DNA from: Platynereis dumerilii
Lineage: Eukaryota; Annelida; Polychaeta; Phyllodocida; Nereididae
DNA length: 64,000 nucleotides
Direction: 5' to 3'
Assembly (NCBI GenBank): GCA_026936325.1
Contig: JAPTHN010000011.1
Span: 33,576,629 to 33,640,628 of the forward strand
Shown: positions 11,896 through 24,420 of the stretch, piece after piece
Layout: each line of letters begins with the position of its first letter
Numbering within the stretch: the first letter of the stretch is position 1
Translations under genes and position numbers: made by a program
Notes under the pieces: generated by a model
Told to the model about the DNA's origin: nothing
The model's input: only the letters and a program-made list of their open reading frames with translations
The model's database searches: none

Positions 11896-13252
11896 AATGA
11901 GAATGTTCTTGCTTTAAGCCCAGTTCTTGGTGCTCACTGGACCAGCAGCCTAGGGTCTCACAAGGGTTGAATGATGAGATGGGAGAGAGAGCAGGAGTTC
12001 ACAACATTTGCACAAAGGGACCTTGTTTTATTCCAAATCTTTGAGGGGGGCTAACTCGTATAAGTGCTTGATCCAGAAGGTGAATGCGAGACGCAGCATT
12101 TTTTGTTGCATAATGAAAAACCTGAAATTTTGTCTCGTTATTTAATGGATAAGGTTTAATATTGTTTGTTCGTTTGTTTGTGTTTTACGCCTCTGCAACA
12201 ACCTTAGTAGGCTATATCGAGGCAGGCAATCGCCGTATGATGATGAGATGAGAAGACTGTGAGTCTGGCACATAACCTATTAATTCAGGGATGCCCAGGG
12301 TCTTTCAGTTGCCCCACTTACCAATTAGGCCACGGGGAACTGATATAAGGTTTAATAACCTATTTGTTTTATCTTAGGACTAAACAGGCATGACTAGTCA
12401 AGAGTCAACAAATTTAAACTAGGAATTTCTAGAATTTTCCAAAATTCCAAACTGATATCATGCATTCCAAGCCCAGTTCTGCATCAAAGTCGATTGCAAC
12501 CATATTTCCAATTTGTGCAAAGCATTGAATAAACAAACGCCTAACAGGAGCTGACAGGAGATACCAGAAAATGTCCCCCAGTTCCCCTGCCCCTTAAACA
12601 AGGCTCATGTGGTTGCACATTTACCCCATATGACAGATACTGTATTTTACTTGCCCAACACAGACACGAATGCAAGGGGCCACTAATTTATCAACTCATC
12701 TGAATTACATCCAGCTGGAATTGTGCCCGTGAAGCACAAGTGGAAGTACTAGTCATTGATAGATATATGGTATATCAGGGCATGTAGATCGATGTAATCC
12801 ATCAATATACTAGCACATGACAAGTCAAAGAAATGCCCTGGACATGTGCGTTTTGATATATTTGTCACAGATTCTATATCAAATTTGGTTGACTATGAAA
12901 AACATTTTCCCGAAATTCACAGTTATTGTTGTTGGGTGTTGTTAGTTCTATAAGTTGCAGATTCTTTTATATTTTTATCTCATGTGACATGCACGTGGGC
13001 CTGAACCGTAACCACTAATCACTCAGCAACCAAGTCATTCAATGCTGTTCTTATTGGAGAATACCTATATAGACAAAACTCAAAAGTCTATTTTCCCAAC
13101 CAGTTATCATATCCAATCACATTATTGGCTTTACAATTATTATAAACGTGCATAGCCTCCGAAATTAGCAGGTCCAATATAGCAAACTCTCCCCTACTCT
13201 TTCAAGTCCATAAAATGTGTACCAATTGGAGTCACCACCGCATATGTAATTA
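11896..13252. other. About 1.35-kb insertion in the gene A leader or promoter relative to gene B
   Basis: Sequence flanking this block is contiguous in gene B but separated here. The block contains a truncated tRNA-derived SINE (12170-12345). The rest is not recognised and holds no credible exon. Confidence 0.5.
12170..12345 (-). mobile_element. Truncated tRNA-derived SINE
   Basis: Read on the minus strand it begins with a tRNA-like A box (GTGGCCTAATTGGTAAGTGG). It continues into a body ending GACCCTGGGCATCCCTGAAT, the same tail as the SINE at 25530-25745, but lacks the middle of that element including the B box. Confidence 0.5.
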
Positions 13253-13282
13253 GGTTTCGCTGAGAGGCAGAGAGGTTCAAGA

Positions 13283-16200
13283 ATGTCCACTTTTCTCACA
13301 ATAACCAATCTCCTGATTTTACGGACAGTTGTGTCCCAACATTATGACTTTTTACCAAATACAAAACTCAACACACCTATATCTGGAGTCAATAGTGTTG
13401 CGACCAAAACTTCATGCCTGGTCAAGTGCCTCAACAGTGGACTGCCATTTGGAATGACTTTTGATTTGTCACGGCAAACTTGCTATTGCCTTGAAAATGA
13501 CTTGGAATCAGCTCTTCATACGCCACTACTGCCGGACAGCAATTTCATTTCAGCAAGAATGGTAACTATGTTTAATTTGATCAACTTTTTTCTTGAAAAA
13601 AAAAGGCAAATGTAAATTTCAACAGAGGGACCTTTGCTTACCAAGAGAGAGGCACTAAGCACCATCGCGAAGCCAATATTGCGAAGCATCACCTCAAAAA
13701 AGTAAAGACAGAGTCAAGCACTGGTTTCCATTCTATAATTTAAGTGTACTGGAGGAAAGGCGCAAGTCTCCTGGAACTCTTGTTCAGTGGAGTCCAGTCT
13801 TGAGTACAGTTAGCTCTTGGAAACAAGATTGCATGGAGGCGCTTAACTCAGTGAACACTGGTTCTTATAGCTGCACCAACAGACCTTTTCAAAAGTTTGT
13901 ATAGGTTATTCACCACGGGAGAGAGAATATGTGATTTATCACCCGAGGGCGTAAGCCCGAGGTGTGATGTATCTTTATTGAGACCAGGAAAGCAATGCTT
14001 ATCTGGCTGTGATAAACACATATTCCTGATCCCATGGTGAATAACTGGCTTATACCGTGAGACAAACACTCAAACATGAGAGGATAACTGGACAACAAAG
14101 AATATGGGAATTATTTCCCTGTAATACTATAGCATGTGATTGGCTGACAGAGGTGTCGAATGGTATAAAAGTTTTTATACCATTTGACACTTCTGTCAAC
14201 CTGTACGTATTTCACTGCGATAAATACCATATTCTTTGTTAACCACGTCTGCTGCAATGTTTACATGTTTGAGTGTTTGTCTCAAGCTATAAGCTGGTTA
14301 TTCACCATGGGATCAAGAATATGTGTTTATCACATCTTGGGCGGGCGGGCGGCGGGCGGATAGATCATTTCCAGTCCAGCACTGGGCCTCTAAATATTGA
14401 ATGTACATGGGTGAAATTTAGTACACATATAGCCTGTTTGGTCTAGATGTGCCTTTTGATTGTCTGATGGATAGATATCCCATACTTTTTCAAATAATAA
14501 CATAACATAACATAATATTTATTGGTCACCATATAAAGATAAGGTGAAATTCTTCAGCTCTTGATACAAAGATGAAAATGATGAGGTAGCATATAAACAA
14601 AGTTAACTATTATTACATATTAAGAAAATTAAAAAAAAAATTGTATTTGTTTCCGGGCCAAGACTCAGTCAAGTGCTACTGCATGTGCATGGATGAAATT
14701 TGGTACAGATTTGGCCTGTATGGTCTAGTTTTGCCTTTTGATGGTCTCATCGACAGATATTCTATACTTTTTGAAAAAATTCGAAAAACTATTAAACTTT
14801 TTTTTTTGTTTTTGGGCCATGACTCGGTCACTATTGCATGTACATGGATACATGTACACATGGGGCCTAAAAGTTCTAGTTGTGTCTTTTGAAAAGTTGG
14901 ATGGAAAACATCATTTACTTTTTGAAATTTTGAAAAAATAAACAAGAAATTTTTTTTGTTTCTGGCTCAAGACATGGTCACTATTATAATTGCATGTACA
15001 TGAATAAGGTTTGGTATGGCTTATATGGTATAGTTGTGCTTTTTCATAGTCTAGCTAATATTTGTCTATACTTTTTGTAATATTGTGAAAAACTATCAAA
15101 AATAATTTTTTTCATATCGGAGATAAAACTTGCCCACTATTACATATACAGCAATGAAATGTTCTACACATATCACCTATGCAATGTAGCAGTGCTTTTT
15201 GATGTGTATTGAACACTTTTTGAAAGATTGGAAAAACTTGAGAAAAATATAACAGCATTATATTTTTTGGTTTCCAACCAACAGCTCATAACCTGTACTT
15301 TGTACATGCATGAAACTGTACCATAATATGCAAAAATTAGTCTAAGGCCTTTCTCTGGTTTATACAAACCCTGGCAAGCAGATGGGCAGATGGCAGGCCA
15401 GCAGGCAAATAGAGATAATTGAAGGCCATGACTTGACCACTATATTGCATACCTAGACAATTTGGTAAACACACCAATTTCATGGTGTAATTGTGTTATT
15501 CACTGAAGGTTTGCTGCTGCGTAGCCTATGTTTTGAGAATCAAATGTCATGAAGTCAAAGGACACATAATTGATTTGCAATAAGAAAACCTGCATAGGCT
15601 AATTGAGCTAATGACCATAAAAATATCTAGGGTTTTTGAGTTTTACGTCCCATCAACACCTGAGTGGGCTATTTAGAAAAAATATCTAGGGTAATCATCG
15701 CCTTCTTTTGTTACATTTAGTCTGTTATGGCCAACTGGCCATTTTGGCAGCTATCTTGGATTTATCCGCATGCATAATCCCCATCCTGGAGCAATATTAT
15801 ACTTTCGAAACCAATAATTTTTCACAACTGCAAGCAAACTCGTTCATGTCATATTTCAGTGGACCAGCACTGCTGGTCCAGCAGGTAGTTATCGCGTCAA
15901 AGCAGGGTGGCAGAATGGTCAAGGTTCCTGCCTGCTACGCTGAAGGTATTTCCCTGCATGGGTTAAAACCCGGGTTGGAGAACCTAAAATTTTCAATGGA
16001 TCTTCATGAGCAAAATCCCAGCTGGATGTCATTCGGTTGAGATGTTAAATTGGCAACCCTTTTAATCAGTGTCTTTGCTGGGCAAGTTAAAGATGCCTCT
16101 CATGGGGAAAAGTGTAATATGTTCAGGACTCTTGGTCTCTCTCTCCCATCTCGTCAATCCACCATCATGAGCATCCAGAACTGGGCTGAGAGGGCTGCAC

Positions 16201-19200
16201 TTACCATATATATATCTACAAAGCAATTTAGAATCAGTGAATGTTTGTTTCACGGTTCTCTCGATCAATCAAATCACAGAAATTGGTTATACAGTGCCGC
16301 CTGCAAGTTAGTGAAACGGGTGAAATGTTGCTATTGTCGCAATGCGAAACGTCCTTGACGAAACTGCTTGTGGAAGCATGAAATCTCATTTGATGAGAGG
16401 AAAAGATAAAGGCCAATATTTGAGGCATGTGGGATAGCAATGGCTGCCGAGTTTTTGTGCTGTACTTGCCCTTAGGTATAGGTCAAAGTCTTTGCTAAGT
16501 AAGTGAACCATCCTCCCCATTGAAATAACTTTGGGCTTGTGTTTCACTTACTTATCAAAGACAAACATCACCCCATTCATTGAAAGTGGAGACCAGAATG
16601 GGCTGTTGACCACTGTTTCATTGCCAGTGCTTTTTCCAAACTTGGCGGAACATATGCTGCCATGTGTTGCCACCTAGTGGTTAGTTAGATTCCTTGAGCT
16701 CCAATGAGTGATCCACAGGAACTAAGTGTGAGGAACACACACAAGTTTTGTCTGGAAGAAACCAGGGCTGATTCTGAGTGTGCTGATGGCCTTGTCCACT
16801 TCCTCAGAGAATGTGATTGTTGAGTTTGACTCTGGTTTACTTCGATGTCGAATAGAAACTTTGTGAACGTGCTATGAAATTGGAACTATTTCTTGGGAGC
16901 TAACTTTGTACCAGGTGGAAACAGCATGCATTTCTCATTTTCACCAGACTGACGGCAGGCCCAAAGTGAAATATCCTACTGAAGTCACAGTTTGAACCGG
17001 TCTGAAATTGTGCTTCGGAAACCACTTCGGCAGCTATCTTGCTATTCATGAGTCTTCCAAATGTTTATGATCAGACATACTAGTAATTCCCAAAACTACA
17101 TAAGCTTAAAATCTCCAGTGAATTACATGTCGTAATTTACAAATGAGTCTTAAAATGGCCATTTGGCAGCACGTGATCCTCACCCACAAAAGTTTCCTAA
17201 ACAAATCTTGTCACATGAAAACCATAATAAAAATTTTTTTTATTCCTTATTCAAGACGAAACACTGGATTCACATTGGACCCTTACGCAAGCCAGTAGAT
17301 TTGGGGGAGGGGGCGGGCCAGGGGGCCCCAAGAGAGTACATGTAGTAGTTGCTACTGTAATGTCCATCCTCATAGAAATCAGGCTGTTTTTAGGCCACCC
17401 TGCATGATAACAACCATCACATATTCTGGTGGTAAATAAAAGGTATTCTTAAATTTTTAACGGTTCCTATAACGTCAGTGTAATGACTTGTTTTTGAAAT
17501 TTATGCTTCAGATTGAAAAGTGGAAATTACTGTTGAGGATCCATAGAGGGAGTGGAGTTAATGTTTATGGAACATGGATGACACCTGGTGGAATCAACGA
17601 GAACAACCCTGGAGTGAATCCAACCACTCAGCAGCCATTCAGATCGTCTCTCGTTGACAGCTGGGCCAAGTTTGCAATGGTGAGAAAATGTTTAATATTG
17701 TGGAGTAGCATGGGGCAAGAATAAGATGCCTGGCTGGAAGCTTTAAAACACCATGTAGATATGTTCATGTTTCTTTTTACATTTTTGTGCAAAATAATGC
17801 AGCAAAACCAAAATATAATGTTTATTTAAAATAAATGTTAATAAGATAATAGTTAAGTTATACGATGGTGAAAAAAAGTGAAATGCCTGCTGAAATAAAT
17901 GACATTTTTAAAAACCCTAAACTCAGAGCTTGTAAACTTCTGAAGAAAGATTTAAAGCTATACAACCTGCTTATTGACCTCCCCAAATGTCTCTATCAAA
18001 GCATTGCAAGGTTCCGATAAAGTTCACATAATCTCCATATTGAACTAGGAAGACACAAGCGGCCATATGTTGCTGCAGATCTACCCTAATCAACCACTCA
18101 TAATCATATTGACAAATATACGATTTTTTTTGATGATTTGATACATTCTTACGTCGCCACACTCATTTTTGCAAAACCTGTTTTACTATTTGAATCCATG
18201 GGAAAACATCGAAGGGTTAAATAATTTTGCCGCCAAATGGATATATATGTATCAACATGGCATCCTTGTTTCTTTTATATTTCTGTGTCAATTGGTAATT
18301 TCTACTCCTGGATTTTGTTTTTCAGATCAAAGTTGCTTTGTACAATGGTGGAGAAGAAAAGGTGTACTTACTCTTTAATGCAAGAGGGACGACTTCTCAG
18401 AATTTCTACTCGTTGAAGAATTATATTGCATCCAACTACACAGACTTGAAAACTGCACCAATGCGCTATTTTGGGTAAGGTTTATTTAACTCTAAAAAAT
18501 ATTTGATATGACTACCCATCCCCAAATGCTTCATATTGTCGAAATATCATGCAAATAAACAAATTGAAGTGTAATGTTCATTTTACAGCCTGACACAATA
18601 TACAAACGACAATGAAAGATTGTTTGAGATACTCAGCGATTTCAATGGATGTGAAGGGGACATCGGATGGTTGATGACAATTGACACTGGAAATCAGGCG
18701 CCTTGTCCTGGGACTGACGGAAGAACAACTCGGCCATATTTCTTGTACAGTTCTCTCAGCACCAGACAAATCTTCTATGGTAAGTTGCACTGCATGTAGT
18801 CAGATCCATGCACATGAAATCAAAACAACGGAAACTTAACTTACATTTTCATTGATAAGCACAGGTGTACTGCAAGTGAAATTCATAGCGGGGCGGGGGG
18901 GGGGGCGACATTTGCCCGAATTTCAAGATCCAGAGTTATGATTTAATACCATTTTTAATTGTATCACTTGGAAATCTTTTTTTTTTGCAAAGTATCTGCT
19001 TAGGCAGATAAGGAATTAAATAAAATTTCCAAGGGTATTGCACTGTTTAATACTAGTGTTTAGCCATAGCTAAATGCCACCTGCATGCAATACTCAGACA
19101 GACAGACATATGCAAAACATAGTCCGACAAAATCTGACTCAAATCGGCCACTTGAGATACGACAGCATAATCGGTCTATGCAAAACATATAGAGCTCAGA

Positions 19201-20336
19201 GACCTCTTAAAGAGGTGTTTTATATATAGTCTGTCTGCCATAGGGGAAGACCTAAAAGTGTCTGATATACTTTTTTTTCTCTTCTGATTATTGTTCTATA
19301 GAGTCTTGGGCTTCTTTCCAGGGTGGATGTGAAACTCTCATATTTGAACTAAACATCCTAAAAACCCCAGTATTGATGTTCTATATGTCTCTATACTGTT
19401 CATTGTAAGCATATTAGAGGTTTTTCTCCTGCGGATGGCCATTTTGGCAGCCATCTTGGATTTATCATCAAAATTTCTCAAGCTAGAGATTTCTAATGTG
19501 CATAATTGAATTCAGCAACCTTAAAAGATATTTTGCAGGTCTCTGTACTGTTAATTGTAAGCATATAAGAGAATTTTCTGATTCTGGTGGCAATTTTGGC
19601 AGCCATCTTGAATTTCTCAAAATGCTGAAGGATGAGTTTCACATCCACCCTGGAAAGAAGCCCAAGACCCTGTAGAACAATAATCAGAAGAGAAAAAAAT
19701 TATCAGACACTTTTAGGTTGGGGTCAATATCTTGGTTTGGCAGACAGATATTAGCACCTTTCAGCGATTTCGTATGTTGACCTCAAAGGAAATTTGCGCA
19801 AAGATGTGCATGTGTAAGTATAGGTTATTCACCACGGGAGAGGGAATATGTGATTTATCACCTGAGGGCTTTACCCTGAGGCGTGATAAGCACATATTCC
19901 TGATCCCATGGTGAATAACTGGCTTATACCGTGAGACAAACACTCAAACAGTCAAACATGAGAGGATAACTGGACAACAAAGAATATGGGAATTATTTCC
20001 CTGTAATACTGGCATGTGATTGGCTGACAGAGGTGTCGAATGGTATAACATGAGTAACATGGGTCGCCCTATGATGGAACACCGCGCCTCCTAACTGGAC
20101 ACAAAAGGGTTCAATTGTGGGAGTTCAATGCAGCTGGATTATCATATCTGCTGAGTGTTATTTTTGTTTAGTGTCGGATCCTTTTTAAAAGTTTTAATAA
20201 TGAACCTTTTAGGGTTCCCTATAGCTATAATAGTGTAGTATATGTAAACCATGATACATTTCAATGTTTTTCTAATCTTCTCGTTACAGATATGCCCATG
20301 GCGGATACTTTGATCATAATGGGACAGACAGACTGA
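13283..20336 (+). CDS. Gene A: secreted apple/PAN-like protein with conserved unknown C-terminal domain
   Basis: Five coding exons: 13283-13561, 17512-17679, 18326-18474, 18589-18779, 20290-20336. All introns are GT-AG in phases 0, 0, 2, 1; the product is 277 residues. Residues 1-18 form a signal peptide (MSTFLTITNLLILRTVVS). Residues about 42-70 hold four cysteines in a short apple/PAN-like pattern (SCLVKC...TCYC). Exons 2-5 form one domain: LLRIHRGSG, TPGGINE, KVALYNGGEE, LFNARGTTSQNFYS, FNGCEGDIGW, YFLYSSLST, and a final MADTLIIMG. A similar uncharacterised domain occurs in secreted mollusc and other lophotrochozoan proteins (from memory). Two cysteines in exon 4 may pair; NYT is a possible glycosylation site. 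First of three tandem paralogs. Function unknown; an extracellular binding role is inferred. Confidence 0.87.
13900..14340. mobile_element. Large palindromic MITE of the TATAGGTTATTCACC family
   Basis: It begins TATAGGTTATTCACC and contains CGAGGGCGTAAGCCCGAG. From about 14005 to 14338 it folds on itself around 14180, with arms of about 160 bases (GATAAACACATATTC ... GAATATGTGTTTATC). The 229-bp copies at 19819-20047 and 59409-59637 match its left half. It lies in intron 1 of gene A and has no coding capacity. Confidence 0.65.
14370..15420. repeat. Diverged tandem satellite, about 155-bp unit
   Basis: About six degenerate units carry GGTCACTATTGCATGTACAT, TGGTCTAGTTGTGCCTTTTG and ATACTTTTTGAAA in order. 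The CTTTTGAT-like landmark recurs at about 14731, 14885, 15041 and 15195, giving the 155-base period. The first unit is split by an unrelated insertion of about 124 bases at about 14500-14630. It is in intron 1 of gene A. Confidence 0.65.
15895..16200 (+). mobile_element. tRNA-derived SINE
   Basis: An A-box-like GGTGGCAGAATGGTCAAGG at about 15906 and a B-box-like GGGTTAAAACCC at 15960-15971 have tRNA spacing, but no intact cloverleaf is formed. The right boundary is uncertain. It sits in intron 1 of gene A. Confidence 0.45.
16625..16955 (-). repeat. Dispersed repeat R1, copy 3
   Basis: It shares GTGTTGCCACCTAGTG, CACACACAAGTTTTGTCTGG and GTGCTGATGGCCTTGTC with the other R1 copies, but lacks the left GTGGACCGCTC arm. 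It is more diverged than copies 1, 2 and 4. Confidence 0.55.
18880..18990. mobile_element. Fragment of the GCGACATTTGCCCGAATTT repeat family
   Basis: A G-rich start followed by GCGACATTTGCCCGAATTT matches 45945-45970 in the fuller copy at 45912-46118. It is truncated, in intron 4 of gene A. Confidence 0.4.
19250..19718. mobile_element. MITE with about 85-bp terminal inverted repeats
   Basis: The segments 19250-19338 and 19634-19718 are near-perfect reverse complements, sharing ACCTAAAAGTGTCTGATA and CCAGGGTGGATGTGAAACTC. The interior holds a direct duplication around ATTTTGGCAGCCATCTTG (about 19443 and 19592). It is in intron 4 of gene A. Confidence 0.75.
19819..20047. mobile_element. 229-bp palindromic MITE, TATAGGTTATTCACC family, copy 2
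   Basis: It starts TATAGGTTATTCACC and ends GAATGGTATA, giving TATA at both ends. The left half is a hairpin with CACATATTCC and GTGAATAACTGG answering the left arm. Its length equals the copy at 59409-59637. A related GTGATTGGCTGACAGAGGTG segment precedes the right end in all copies. Confidence 0.7.
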
Positions 20337-20395
20337 CTGAAGGCTATGGACTGAAAGCAGCATCTTATAAACTATTTACAAGTTGACAAAAACAA

Positions 20396-20770
20396 AACAA
20401 TCCTACAGTCTGGTGAAACTGAGGACTGCATGCTGCTGCCACCTGGCACAAAAGTTGATTTGCTATGCTACAGCATTGCTGTCCCAAGAAATAGTTCCAA
20501 TTTCATTTCACATTCACAAAATTTCTCTCCAACATTGATGTATACCAAAGTCAGACTCGGCGATCACATTCTCTAAGGAAGTAGACAAGGCCATCAGCAC
20601 ACTCAGAAACAGCCCCGGTGTCTTCCAGACAAAATTGTGTGTGTTCCTCTGGTCGAAAGTTGGTGGACGCTCGCAGGAGCTCGCTGAATAGCACACTAGT
20701 CACTAGGTGGCAACACAAGACAGCATATGTTCTGATCTGTGGCAATGCAAGAGCAGTCCACTTGTAGACA
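20396..20770 (+). repeat. Dispersed repeat R1, copy 4, just downstream of gene A
   Basis: Reverse-oriented relative to copies 1-3. On the plus strand it encodes SGETEDCMLLPPGTKVD, then SIAVPRNSSNF, then a frame break near 20575, then VDKAISTLRNSPGVFQTKL. It starts only 60 bases after the gene A stop codon but is absent after gene B, so it is an insertion rather than part of the duplicated gene. Confidence 0.6.
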
Positions 20771-21129
20771 AACAATCCTAATTACTTGGCTACCCGGGCA
20801 TTTTTTAAGCAAATTTCATTGACGGGGACTTTGCCCAAAGAGGGAATTTTGTTGTCGCATCAGAGACGGATGCCATGCCTGCAAATATTTCAAATTGAAG
20901 CTACTCTCAGAAATAAAACAAGAACCCGCGGGTTGCATAATGCAGGTGGAATGTTCTAAAATAGGGTTGCCTTTTGCAAATTGTTTTTGAGTCATGGTCA
21001 AATCTGACAGTAGATTTGAATGTCTAGGGTTATATACAAATACAATTAGTGGTCCTGAGGATTTGGCAAAAAACACGCACATCAAAAAATTAATGTGGGC
21101 AAGATTGAGACTTTCTGATTTATAAATAC
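20771..21129. other. Intergenic, no gene recognised
   Basis: Nothing supported beyond AT-rich single-copy-looking sequence. Confidence 0.4.
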
Positions 21130-22130
21130 TGGGCAGCAACAAATACCAGACTTTAGAAGAAAAAAATTGGTATATAGATGGCTTTTATCGTTTCTTACAA
21201 ATAGAGGATTGGAATGTTATATATCTTTTTTTTTTCAGGCTGTCAGAGAAGCATAATTTTGCTTTTAAATGAGAAAATATGTCTCTTAATACCCTATACA
21301 TAACCCAAAATACTGCTGCACACCATTATAGACGTGCTCCATAAAAGAAAATCTTACTTTAAAGAAAGAAAATTACATCCTAATGGCAAGATCAAGGTGC
21401 TCCGCCAAATTACAAAACCTCTTTTGCTTCGGAAACAATCTGTTATCGGCATGGAGCACCAGATATATCAGATTTTTGCAAGCGCAAAATATGTTTATAT
21501 ATATAAAGAATGCCTAATGGTATTTCAGATATGTATTTCTTACTTATTAGATATGGGAAATGAGAAAAACCAAATCTAATCTGTGGCGACTGTCATGAAA
21601 ACATAATTTTTGCTATTTTGGATATAAATGAGAATATTTGTCCCTAAATATCACATACATAATCTGAAATGCTCCTACACATCATTGTCTCCATAAATAA
21701 AAACCTGACTTACAAAAGAGAAAATGCTATTTAGATGGCAAGATCAAGGAATTGCCTCCAATCCACAAAACCCATTTTTCTACGAGGACAATCGGTAATC
21801 AGGCCTGCAGCAATAACCACCAAATGTTTCAAAGCAAAAATTGGTACATAGATTGCCTGACATGTACACCCGATACGTTTTTCTCATTTTTCAAATAAAG
21901 GGCTTAGAAAAAGCTGGATCTTGTTTTTTCCACCGTCAGGAAATTGTAATTTTACCTATTGTTGTATCAAATATGATTTTCTTTCTCAAAATAACCCATG
22001 TATGTGTACATAATCTAAAATGAACAGTAGGGGTTCTCGAGAAACAGAAAATCCGATTTTAGATAAGAAAAATTTGTTATTTGATAGCAATATGAGGGTG
22101 CAATCCAATTTTTCTAATCGTAAATGCCTC
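21130..22130. repeat. Tandem repeat, about 350-bp unit, near three copies
   Basis: Landmarks recur at about 350-base spacing: GGCAAGATCAAGG at about 21385 and 21738, with a degenerate version near 22084; CTGTCA...CATAATTTT near 21240 and 21590, with CCGTCAGGAAATTGTAATTT near 21935. Units are strongly diverged, so the array is old. Confidence 0.55.
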
Positions 22131-22479
22131 AAGCGAAACCCGATCAAGCAACATTAAAGTCTCGTATTTAATTGTAATTTTGTCATGAATGTTTAATTTG
22201 GTGTGTGCCCAACACATCCAGACACTTTGGTGAATATTACTATCATCTGAATGACAATATAGGACCATAAGATTATATGCTTAAATTTAAACTAATTCAG
22301 TATTTTGCCTGTCAGCTGTTATTTCCATTGAACAATTTTTATCTGAATACCTTCAAGTACATACTGACAGATATTCCTGACATTTTGGTGAAGATTGAGT
22401 AAGTATTACCTTTGTTATGATTGGTCAAAATTATATCCCCATAGTGAAGCATAGCTGCTGAGTGAAAACTTACGGCCAT

Positions 22480-24420
22480 GGCTGTAGACGGAAATTGGAC
22501 AGGAAATGGACTGATGAATGGAATGTTTAAGACAGGCAATATAATTAAATTAAAGTTGAATCCCGCAGAATACAGCTGCTGCACCTATTGTACTCCATGT
22601 TACTAAATGGTTCAACAAAAATACCCCAGCTGATGGCTCCCCTGCTTTGTCAAATTGTTCATATTCATTGGAAAAGCCACAGATTTTTGAAAACAGGGGT
22701 AGGCTCACTTGAAGGCTGCTAGCTCAGCCAGGAATAATGGCACTAAACTATAAATACACACATTTTGGGTCGATATACAGGCCTATAATCCAATCCAACT
22801 TTCATAAAAATCGGAGAAGGAATCTTTGAGATATTCAAGTTTATTTTAAGGGGGACTTATTTTTGTTGAACTGTTTTTCATAATTTTCTCATATTGTACA
22901 TCATGTAACTCTCAAAAAACATTGGTTACCCCCCTTCAAAGACTTTTTTTTTCAGTAAAGTGTATTTTCAGCTATATTCCTTTAATTTTTCATAATTATC
23001 TCTTGGATATTGTTTGAGTGATGCTGCTTTTCATTATAAATCCCACACTTTTTTAGTATTTTACTGTATGTTTTAATGTAATAACATAAGATTTTGAAAA
23101 GATCATAGTTCGAAAATTATGTTGGATAGCCCACCTATTTTTTTTTTTACGTTGGAAAGCTTTCTTTTTGAAGAACTTTTTGGCAAAGTTTCATGAATAT
23201 CTCATGGATTTTAGATTTCTTGCCAAGTGTGGGATTTAACTTTAATAGATGTCACTGCAGGCCAGGTAATCAAGGTACCGCTCAAGATAGCCAGGGTGGT
23301 GCTCAAGGTAGTCAGGGTAGAGCATGCAGAGCTCAAGGTAGACAAGGTAATGCCCAAGGTATTCAGGGTAGTGCCCAAGGTAGTCAAGATAGGGTCCAGG
23401 GTAGTCAGGGTAGTCAAGACAGTGCTAATTCATAGTTCTCACAAAATAGACGATATCACAGCTGGTACACAATTTTGCACCTACCTTGGAGCTTCCCTGG
23501 GTCTACCCTGAGCTATCCTGAGCTACCTTGGCTACCCTGAGAGCTGTAGTGAGAGTAATACTCAATCTCGCGGGTGTCTTGGAAAGATCCAACATGTTGG
23601 AATTTTTCATGGCTAGAAATGATACCCTGGCTGCCTTGGGTCATTATCCTCCATGTGAGACATGATACTGCACTATCCTTGTGACTAGCGTGGCAATTTA
23701 ATAACCTTGAGTCCTTGACTGCAGTGGACAATACTCTGACTACCCTTAGCACGGTTCTGACTACTCTGGACCCTATCTTGACTACCTTGGGCACTACCCT
23801 GAATACCTTGGGTGTTACCTTGTCTACCTTGAGCCCTACCCTGACTACCTTGAGCACTACCCTGGCAGTACCTTGCTTACCTGGCCTTCCATGAAATCCA
23901 CTATTTAAGTTACATTGTCTGTCTAAAACATTCCATTCATCAGTCCATTTCCTGCCCACTTTCCGTCCATTTTGCCGACTTTTGTCTTGAATTTCTAACT
24001 ATCAAATTTCGTTTTACTTCGTTGAAACGACTGCTTTGTTGAACCACGACCAGGAGCCAATGGATGGGAGACAAAAAGAAAGTTTTGAAACTTTAGCATA
24101 CATTGCCTGTGAAAGGGATGGTTCAACACAGAAATCGTTTCAATGAAGAGAAACGACATTTGTTGAACACAAGAGGGAGCCCGCCAGTCCGTCATATGGT
24201 GACAATCAAGACAATTTTCCTGTATGTGAGAACCAGGCATAAGGATAGCCAGGTTATTGCTCACGGCAGTCAAGGTAATTAAGTTGCCACATTAATCACA
24301 ACGATAGTGCAGTATTATGTCTCACATCGAGGGTATTGACCCAAGGCAGTCAGGGTATCATTTCTAGCCACAACAAATTCCAACATGTTGGATCTTTCCA
24401 AGACACCCACGAGATTGGGC
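22480..24420. repeat. Fold-back region with an inverted 15-bp-type minisatellite
   Basis: The segment 23255-23425 is a minisatellite of CAAGGTAGTCAGGGTAGTG-like units. Its reverse complement lies at 23735-23890. The segment 23560-23720 (CAACATGTTGGA, ATGATACCCTGGCTGCC) is answered in reverse complement at 24240-24420. The segment at 22480-22560 is answered by 23905-23975 (CATTCATCAGTCCATTTCCT). The inverted pairs interlock, suggesting a fold-back transposon or repeated inversion. Open frames through the minisatellite are a by-product of its period. Confidence 0.6.

Noticed and set aside
14370-15420. CRISPR-like array
   Set aside because: Units are long, diverged and tandem without conserved short repeats or spacers. 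The DNA is eukaryotic.
23193-23959. Collagen-like QGSQG frame and its antisense partners
   Set aside because: They follow the period of the inverted minisatellite. There is no Gly-X-Y regularity, signal peptide or splice context.
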